A stretch of DNA of 64,000 bases from Gammaproteobacteria bacterium (lineage in GTDB: Bacteria > Pseudomonadota > Gammaproteobacteria > Pseudomonadales > Azotimanducaceae): the NCBI GenBank assembly GCA_026708185.1, contig JAPOVK010000025.1, positions 24,955 through 88,954 of the forward strand. Direction: 5' to 3'. This document shows, in pieces, positions 58,502 through 64,000 of the stretch. Every line of letters begins with the position of its first letter. Position 1 is the stretch's first letter. The notes below the pieces were generated by a model. The model searched no databases. It saw nothing but the letters and a program-made list of their open reading frames with translations, and had not been told where the DNA came from. Both the position numbers and the translations under genes were made by a program.

Positions 58502-58981
58502 TCACCGGCCCTGGCGCTTGAAGAAGCCGACGACGGCGCCGGCGACCGCGCTGGTGATGATCGCGCCAATGGCACCGGAGAACGCGGAGCCGGCTGGCGT
58601 CGCGTCCTCGATGGCCGCCATCTGGGCTACCACCTGGGCCTCGGGCAGGCCTGCGGCGGTTAGCGTTTCCCGCATGGCCGCGGCGTATTCGGCGTAGTAC
58701 TCGGGGAACACCCAGGTTGTCATCGTCCACGAGCCCGCGAAGATCAGGACTGCCCCGATCCCGCCGACGATGAGCGCGTTGACGACTTGCCCCATCCAAG
58801 CCGCGTCCGCAGCCGTCTGGCGCAGCGCCAGGAAGACGCAGACAACGTTAACGACCACGGCCGCCGTAACGAATACGGCGGGCATGATCGGATTGGTGTG
58901 CAAACCGGCGATCGGCACCACGTAGCCCAATGCGGCAACCACGATGCCGAGGATCAGTCCAAACCTGACGGGTGGATTCAT
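58502..58981 (-). CDS. DUF4199-like small membrane protein
   Basis: A 159-residue protein with four predicted transmembrane helices: about residues 6-24, 33-53, 69-88 and 135-154, separated by a longer loop with VFPEYYAEYAAAMRETLTAAG. This layout resembles the DUF4199 family, whose function is unknown. The C terminus ends FFKRQGR. It lies downstream of prpD on the same strand with a 67-base gap, so it might be read through from the prp operon. Not recognised further. Confidence 0.65.
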   Translation of the reverse strand: MNPPVRFGLILGIVVAALGYVVPIAGLHTNPIMPAVFVTAAVVVNVVCVFLALRQTAADAAWMGQVVNALIVGGIGAVLIFAGSWTMTTWVFPEYYAEYAAAMRETLTAAGLPEAQVVAQMAAIEDATPAGSAFSGAIGAIITSAVAGAVVGFFKRQGR

Positions 58982-59048
58982 CTTTCAACCTGCGGAAGTA
59001 CTGCGAACAGGACTATGGCGATCCGAAGGAGCCGCTGCAAGACAGCCG

Positions 59049-60494
59049 TCAGATCGCAAGCAGAGCCATGAACTCGTCCACGGGCGTCCCCTCGAAGCGC
59101 TCCCTGTCCAAGCACAGGTCGCAGATCGCACGCGCCTGCGCGGCAGGGAATCGCGTCGCGAGGTTGCGCTCGAACTTCTCGATCAGTCGCGGAATGCCCT
59201 CGCCGCGGCGGCGGCGGTGGCCGATCGGGTACTCCACGGCGACTTTGTCGGTACTCGTGCCGTCGGTGAAGAACACTTGTACGGCGTTGGCGATGCTGCG
59301 CTTGTCCGGTTCGTGGTACTCGCGGCTGTAGCGCTCATCCTCTTCCACTTGCATCCGCTCGCGAAGCTGATCGATGCGCGGATTCCGCGCGGCCGCGTCC
59401 TCGTAGTCGTCCGCCGTTAAGTCGCCTTTCAAGAGGCCCACGGCGACCATGTACTGCAGGCAGTGGTCGCGGTCGGCCGGGTTGTTGAGATCCCCGGACT
59501 TGCTGATGATGCGGATGGCGGACTCGTGAGTGGTCAGCACGATCCGCTCGATGTCGTCGAGCCGACCGGAGACCGCCGGGTGCAGCTCCACCGCCGCCTC
59601 GACCGCCGTCTGCGCGTGGAACTCGGCCGGGAACGAGATCTTGAACAGCACGTTCTCCATGACGTACGACCCGTACGGGCGCTGGAATGCGAAGCGATTG
59701 CCCTTGAAGGCGACGTCGTAGAACCCCCAGGTCGGCGCGGACAGCGCGCTCGGGTAGCCGATCTCGCCCTTGAGAACCAAGAGCGCGAGGCGCACGGCGC
59801 GGCTCGTCGCGTCCCCGGCGGCCCAGGACTTGCGCGGACCCGCATTGGGGGCATGGCGGTACGTGCGCAGAGCCGAGCCGTCGATGAACGCATGCGAGAG
59901 CGCATCGACAACCTGATCACGGCTGCCGCCGAGGAGCTTCGTCACCACGGCCGTGGATGCCACGCGCACCAATAGGACATGGTCGAGGCCCACGCGATTG
60001 AAGCTGTTCTCGAGCGCGAGGCCGCCCTGGATCTCATGCGCCTGGACCATGGCCTTGAGCACGTCGCGCATGACATAGGGCTCGCGGTTCGCCCGCACGG
60101 CCTGCCGGCTGACGTAGTCCGCGGCGGCCAGGATGCCACCGAGGTTGTCCGAAGGATGGCCCCACTCCGCCGCGAGCCACGTGTCGTTGAAGTCCAGCCA
60201 GCGGATGACGCAGCCGATGTCCCACGCCGCCTTCACGGGATCGAGTTCGAACTGCGTGCCGGGGACCCGCGCCCCGCCAGGCACGACCGTGCCCGCCACG
60301 ATCGGCCCCAGGTGCTTCGCGCACTCGGGAAAGCGCATCGCGAGGAACCCGCAGCCGAGCGTGTCCATCAGGCAATAGCGGGCCGTGTCGTAGGCTTCGT
60401 CGCTATCGATCGCACCGTTCGCGACGTAGTCCGCGATCGCCACGAGCTCGTCGTCCGGCGGCGGCCGGACATTGACGTCTACGTTCGCGCTCAC
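59049..60494 (-). CDS. prpD: 2-Methylcitrate dehydratase (MmgE/PrpD family)
   Basis: A 481-residue iron-independent 2-methylcitrate dehydratase, the second step of the methylcitrate cycle. The MmgE/PrpD fold is indicated by [40 protein letters not shown] and [18 protein letters not shown]. The GTG start at 60494 lies 4 bases after the prpC stop, so translation is coupled. In some species acnD/prpF replace this enzyme; here prpD fills the role. Confidence 0.93.
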   Translation of the reverse strand: MSANVDVNVRPPPDDELVAIADYVANGAIDSDEAYDTARYCLMDTLGCGFLAMRFPECAKHLGPIVAGTVVPGGARVPGTQFELDPVKAAWDIGCVIRWLDFNDTWLAAEWGHPSDNLGGILAAADYVSRQAVRANREPYVMRDVLKAMVQAHEIQGGLALENSFNRVGLDHVLLVRVASTAVVTKLLGGSRDQVVDALSHAFIDGSALRTYRHAPNAGPRKSWAAGDATSRAVRLALLVLKGEIGYPSALSAPTWGFYDVAFKGNRFAFQRPYGSYVMENVLFKISFPAEFHAQTAVEAAVELHPAVSGRLDDIERIVLTTHESAIRIISKSGDLNNPADRDHCLQYMVAVGLLKGDLTADDYEDAAARNPRIDQLRERMQVEEDERYSREYHEPDKRSIANAVQVFFTDGTSTDKVAVEYPIGHRRRRGEGIPRLIEKFERNLATRFPAAQARAICDLCLDRERFEGTPVDEFMALLAI

Positions 60495-60498
60495 CGCC

Positions 60499-61623
60499 TC
60501 AACGGTCCCCGAGCGCCACGAATCGCCGCGGCTCCTCGCCGACGTAGTCCGCACTCGGGCGGATGATGCGGTTGTTGACCCGTTGCTCCATGACGTGCGC
60601 AGCCCATCCGGACAGGCGGGAACAGACGAAAATCGGCGTGAACAGCTTCGTCGGGATGCCCATGAAGTGGTACGCGGAGGCATGGAAGAAGTCGGCGTTG
60701 GCGAACAGCTCCTTCTCGTCCCACATGACCGCCTCGACGGCGCACGACACGGGGTAGAGGAGCTCGTCGCCGACCTCGGCCGCCAGTCTTTCGGCCCACC
60801 CCTTGATGATCGTGTTGCGCGGGTCGGACTTGCGGTAGATGGCATGCCCGAAGCCCATGATGACCTCCTTGCGCTCAAGCATCCCGAGAACGGCGTCGGC
60901 GGCCGCCTCGGTGGAGTCGAACTGTTCGATCAGCGCCATCGCCGCCTCGTTGGCACCGCCGTGCAATGGGCCACGCAGCGAGCCGATCGCGCCTGTGATG
61001 CAGGAGTGCATGTCCGACAAGGTGGAGGCGCATACCCGTGCGGTGAAGGTGGAGGCGTTGAACTCGTGCTCGGCATAGAGAATCAGCGAGACGTCCATGA
61101 CCCGCCGGAACAGATCGCTCGGCGACTGCCCCTTGAGCGTCGCCAGGAAGTGGCCGGCGATCGAGTCTTCGCCGGTGTCGGTGTCGATGCGCACGCCCTC
61201 GTGGCTGTATCTGTACCAGTAGTTGATGATCGAGGGCAGCGCGCCCAGCAGACGATCCGCCACCGCCTGCTGGTTGTCGAAATCGCCCTCCGGTTCGAGG
61301 TTGCCGAGCATGGAGCAGCCCGTGCGCATGACGTCCATTGGGTGCGCGCTTGCCGGGATGCGTTCCAGGACTTCGCGCAACGGCGCGGGCAAGTCGCGCA
61401 GCCCGTTGAGCCTGGACTTGTATGCGGCAAGCTCGTCCGGACTCGGCAGCTCGCCGAAGAAAATCAGGTAGGCGACCTCCTCGAACGAAGCCCCGGCGGC
61501 AAGATCCGAGATGTCGTAGCCTCGGTAGGTCAGCCCGGTGCCTGTCTTGCCAACGGTACACAGCGCCGTTTGGCCCGCACTTTGGCCGCGCAGTCCCGCG
61601 CCTCCCAGTTTCTTGTCAACCAC
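60499..61623 (-). CDS. prpC: 2-Methylcitrate synthase
   Basis: A 374-residue citrate-synthase-family enzyme that condenses propionyl-CoA with oxaloacetate. Catalytic residues fit: His in [12 protein letters not shown], His in [14 protein letters not shown] and the Asp in the [15 protein letters not shown] segment, and the Arg in SRLSGWAAH. The context next to prpB and prpD supports methylcitrate rather than citrate synthase. The GTG start is preceded by AAGGAGGAG. Overlaps none but is 4 bases from prpD. Confidence 0.95.
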   Translation of the reverse strand: MVDKKLGGAGLRGQSAGQTALCTVGKTGTGLTYRGYDISDLAAGASFEEVAYLIFFGELPSPDELAAYKSRLNGLRDLPAPLREVLERIPASAHPMDVMRTGCSMLGNLEPEGDFDNQQAVADRLLGALPSIINYWYRYSHEGVRIDTDTGEDSIAGHFLATLKGQSPSDLFRRVMDVSLILYAEHEFNASTFTARVCASTLSDMHSCITGAIGSLRGPLHGGANEAAMALIEQFDSTEAAADAVLGMLERKEVIMGFGHAIYRKSDPRNTIIKGWAERLAAEVGDELLYPVSCAVEAVMWDEKELFANADFFHASAYHFMGIPTKLFTPIFVCSRLSGWAAHVMEQRVNNRIIRPSADYVGEEPRRFVALGDR

Positions 61624-61676
61624 AGTCTCCTCCTTCGTGCCCTCGGTTCGGGTAAGCGTTCGCGCGCGTCGCGAAG

Positions 61677-62564
61677 CTAAGCGCCAGCGTCCTCCACGTT
61701 GGCCGCGAACAGGCGGTCAAGCTTCTCCTCGTAGTCGCGATAGCCCAGGAAGTCGTAGAGTTCGTCGCGCGTCTGCATCGTGTCGACCACCCGGGCTTGC
61801 GTTCCGTCGCCGCGGATCGCGCGATAGACGTTCAGGGCCGCCAGGTTCATTGCCCGGAAGGCCGACAGCGGATATAGGGCCATCCTAACACCCACGCTCC
61901 TGAGCTCGTCCACGGTGTAGAGCGGCGTCCGACCGAACTCCGTCAAGTTGGCGAGCACCGGGACATCGACCGCTGCCGTGACGCGTGCGTACATGGAGAG
62001 TTCGGTCATGGCCTCCGCGAAGATGGCATCCGCGCCCGCTTCGGCGAACCGCGCGGCGCGTTCGATCACCGCATCGAGCCCTTCGACGGCCAATGCGTCC
62101 GTGCGCGCCATGACCACGAACGCTCCATCGGTCTTGGCATCAGCCGCTGCCTTGATGCGGTCGCACATCTCCTCGGTCGGGACGATCGCCTTGTTCGGCC
62201 TGTGACCGCACCGCTTCGCGGCCACCTGGTCTTCGATGTGCACGGCGGCTGCGCCCGCCCGGGACATCTCCCGGATGGTGCGGGCGATGTTGAACGCGCC
62301 CCCCCAGCCCGTGTCGATGTCCACGAGCAGGGGCAGATCCGTCGTGGCCGTGATGCGGCGGACGTCCTCGAGGACGTCGTTCAGCGAGGTCATGCCGAGG
62401 TCCGGGAGCCCGTAGGATCCGTAAGCTACGCCGCCGCCACTGAGGTACAAGGCACGGTAGCCGACACTCGCGGCCATCAAGGCCGCGTAGGCGTTGATGG
62501 CGCCGACGATCTGCAACGGGTCCTCTTCGGCCCAAGCGTCTCGAAAACGTCCTCCCGGTGTCAT
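61677..62564 (-). CDS. prpB: 2-Methylisocitrate lyase
   Basis: A 295-residue lyase that splits methylisocitrate into pyruvate and succinate. The active-site Cys119 is in KRCGHRPNK, and [17 protein letters not shown] and [12 protein letters not shown] are typical. The start at 62564 matches the E. coli PrpB length of 296, and AAGGAG lies seven bases upstream; the upstream GTG at 62600 gives a less likely longer form. Sits between thrH and prpC. Confidence 0.95.
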   Translation of the reverse strand: MTPGGRFRDAWAEEDPLQIVGAINAYAALMAASVGYRALYLSGGGVAYGSYGLPDLGMTSLNDVLEDVRRITATTDLPLLVDIDTGWGGAFNIARTIREMSRAGAAAVHIEDQVAAKRCGHRPNKAIVPTEEMCDRIKAAADAKTDGAFVVMARTDALAVEGLDAVIERAARFAEAGADAIFAEAMTELSMYARVTAAVDVPVLANLTEFGRTPLYTVDELRSVGVRMALYPLSAFRAMNLAALNVYRAIRGDGTQARVVDTMQTRDELYDFLGYRDYEEKLDRLFAANVEDAGA

Positions 62565-62600
62565 GCCCATCTCCTTTTCCGCCATCGACAACGCCGCCAC

Positions 62601-63188
62601 CTAGGTCAACGCCGTCTGCAACTCCGCGTAGCCGGTCACCGACGTGATGTCCGGGTGCGCGGCCAGCACCCCGGCCGGTGCATTGAAGAATATGCCGAGG
62701 TCGGCCTCCTCGAGCATGCCGAGGTCGTTGAACGAGTCTCCCGCGGCCAGCACGCGATAGTTCATGGCGTGGAAGGCGCGAACCGCGTGGCGCTTGGGGT
62801 CGGCTTGGCGCAGCCGGTAGTCCACGATGCGCCCGCCCTCGACGACCAGGCGATGGCACAACAGCACCGGATACCCCAGTTTCGCCATCAACGGCATCGC
62901 GAAATCGTAGAACGTGTCCGACAAGACCACGAGTTGGAACCGCTCACGCGCCCACGCCACGAAGTCCACGGCCCCCGGCAACGGCTCGAGACCCGCGATC
63001 ACGCCCTGGATGGTTGGCAGGCGGAGGTCGTGGCGCGCCAGCACCGCCAAGCGCATGCGCATCAACTCGTCGTACACTGGGATGTCGCGGGTAGTCTTGT
63101 TGAGCGCGTCGATGCCGGTGTCTCGTGCCACCGCCTGCCAGATCTCCGGGACCAGGACGCCTTCCAGATCGAGACACAGGATGTCCAA
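62601..63188 (-). CDS. thrH: Phosphoserine/homoserine phosphotransferase ThrH
   Basis: A 195-residue HAD-family enzyme; in Pseudomonas, ThrH removes phosphate from phosphoserine and can transfer it to homoserine. The HAD motif is CLDLEGVLVPEIW (Asp7 nucleophile, Glu in place of the usual Asp at the second position, as in ThrH), with LSDTFYDFAMPL and AAGDSFNDLGML as motifs II and III/IV. Start TTG at 63188 with GGAG about ten bases upstream. First gene of the prp run; the link between homoserine phosphate and methylcitrate is not obvious. Confidence 0.88.
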   Translation of the reverse strand: MDILCLDLEGVLVPEIWQAVARDTGIDALNKTTRDIPVYDELMRMRLAVLARHDLRLPTIQGVIAGLEPLPGAVDFVAWARERFQLVVLSDTFYDFAMPLMAKLGYPVLLCHRLVVEGGRIVDYRLRQADPKRHAVRAFHAMNYRVLAAGDSFNDLGMLEEADLGIFFNAPAGVLAAHPDITSVTGYAELQTALT

Positions 63189-63217
63189 AAACCGCGCTCC
63201 GGCGCCAAAAGTCGGCT

Positions 63218-63246
63218 AGTTTACTTCGCATGGTGAGCGCCGTCAC
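63218..63246 (-). promoter_or_regulatory. Predicted promoter of thrH-prpBCD
   Basis: GTGACG (63241-63246), a 17-base spacer and TAAACT (63218-63223) on the minus strand, each matching four of six consensus bases. The predicted start near 63211 leaves about 23 bases before the TTG. Confidence 0.45.
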
Positions 63247-63394
63247 AGCGCGGCCGCATCCCGGCGCACGCCGCTCCGGCTCATGATTCCGCCGGATGGT
63301 CAACATTAGGTTATGACCACACGGTATTTATTGGCTGCGTGCGCGCGTTGGTATGGTTCGCGCCCGGAAGGCCGGAAACGGGCACACGAGCCCT

Positions 63395-64000
63395 ATGGCG
63401 GAGATTCTCTCCCAAGGCATAGCCGACGCCGCGACACCGTGCGAGGAGCACGCTCTCGCCGTGCTCGAGGACGCCTTCGCGCGCTTCGACCGGATCGCCA
63501 TCTCCTTCAGCGGTGCCGAGGACGTGGTCCTGATCGACTTGGCGGCACGCATCATCGAGAGCCCTCAGCCGGGGAGCGCGAGGGGCCTGCCCCTCGCAAG
63601 AAAGAGCGTTCCGGTTTTCTGCCTCGACACCGGCCGCCTGCACGCGGAGACCTATCGGTTCCTGGAGACGGTGCGCGAGCACTATCCCGTGACGCTGGAA
63701 GTCCTCTCGCCGGATGCCGGCGACTTGGCGCGCCTTGTTCGTGAGAAAGGCCTCTTCAGCTTCCTCCGCGATGGCCACGCCGAGTGCTGCGCGATTCGCA
63801 AGATCGAACCGTTGCGGCGCCGACTCGCCGGGCTCGACGCATGGATCACCGGGCAGCGCGCGGACCAAAGTGTGACGCGCGCCGATCTGCCGGTGGAACA
63901 GGACGACCTCGCATTCTCGACACCGGACCACGCCATCGTGAAGTTCAACCCGTTGAGCGCGTGGACCGGTACGGATGTCTGGGACTACATCCGACGGCGC
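63395..64000 (+). CDS. cysH: Adenylyl-sulfate (APS) reductase-type CysH, cut by window edge
   Basis: The first 202 residues of an assimilatory sulfate reductase. The PP-loop-type nucleotide site is ISFSGAED (36-43), [11 protein letters not shown] follows, and Cys131-Cys132 in [12 protein letters not shown] are the paired cysteines of the 4Fe-4S cluster, marking the APS-type rather than the PAPS-type enzyme. The CxxC partner lies beyond the edge. Residues about 55-70 ([16 protein letters not shown]) are an insertion relative to family members, encoded by the palindromic repeat also found in metR. A GGTCA/TGACC inverted repeat about 80 bases upstream could be a regulator site. Confidence 0.9.
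   Translation, partial: MAEILSQGIADAATPCEEHALAVLEDAFARFDRIAISFSGAEDVVLIDLAARIIESPQPGSARGLPLARKSVPVFCLDTGRLHAETYRFLETVREHYPVTLEVLSPDAGDLARLVREKGLFSFLRDGHAECCAIRKIEPLRRRLAGLDAWITGQRADQSVTRADLPVEQDDLAFSTPDHAIVKFNPLSAWTGTDVWDYIRRR
63558..63600 (+). repeat. Palindromic repeat element, copy 2 (in cysH)
   Basis: The same 9-bp stem (GCGAGGGGC with GCCCCTCGC) lies at 63578-63597, and about 18 further bases upstream also match the metR copy. It is in frame and translated as part of CysH; the loop bases differ (CT here). Confidence 0.7.

Overview
The window comes from a GC-rich proteobacterium, most likely an uncultured gammaproteobacterium. The gene content supports this: fused nuoCD, ate (bpt), cspD-clpS-clpA-infA-aat-trxB synteny, RecBCD, a MetR-type regulator, thrH, a PA4642-like gene, mnmA-purB, and NADP isocitrate dehydrogenase next to cspD. 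Two ankyrin-repeat proteins, a phytanoyl-CoA dioxygenase-like protein, an LLM flavin enzyme and a tannase-like esterase would fit a marine or host-associated lifestyle, but that is inference. I found no rRNA, tRNA, CRISPR array or insertion sequence. GTG and TTG starts are common, and many neighbouring genes overlap by 4 bases or fewer.

Region by region. 1-8 kb: complex I genes. nuoA-B-CD-E-F run leftwards, but nuoG is cut off from nuoF by an opposite-strand block of three genes (Uma2-family, DsbA/HCCA isomerase-like, arginyl-tRNA-protein transferase). nuoG has its own promoter, which closely copies the nuoA promoter. 8-19 kb: an AAA ATPase, a VapBC-like toxin-antitoxin pair and a tightly coupled recC-recB-recD operon. 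19-24 kb: a class III CoA-transferase, an ankyrin protein, a secreted tannase-like esterase, a carboxylesterase and argC. 24-30 kb: an aminotransferase, an RhlB-like helicase, a nitrilase, an AI-2E-type permease and hisC, mostly overlapping and all rightward. 30-37 kb: PhyH, LLM, SixA-like phosphatase, an rRNA methyltransferase-like gene, a PNPOx-like protein, a second ankyrin protein, metR, a secreted HNH nuclease and an orphan vsr.

37-43 kb: a biotin carrier and carboxyltransferase pair, then a pyrophosphate group (PPi-type phosphofructokinase, a DUF899 protein and a potassium-independent proton-pumping pyrophosphatase). 43-52 kb: a Nat-type ABC exporter, a PA4642-like gene, trxB, aat, infA, clpA, clpS, cspD and icd. 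52-57 kb: moaCDE divergent from mnmA and a purB gene fused to a GNAT acetyltransferase. 57-64 kb: aceA, a small membrane protein, the thrH-prpB-prpC-prpD methylcitrate operon and the start of cysH, which is cut by the window edge.

The genes describe a respiring heterotroph. It can save PPi energy in glycolysis and at the membrane, uses the glyoxylate shunt, and may handle propionyl-CoA by carboxylation as well as by the methylcitrate cycle. Features that ordinary annotation does not explain include a roughly 40-bp palindromic repeat lying inside both metR and cysH in different reading frames, duplicated 3' ends of trxB and aceA, the twin nuo promoters and the PurB-GNAT fusion.
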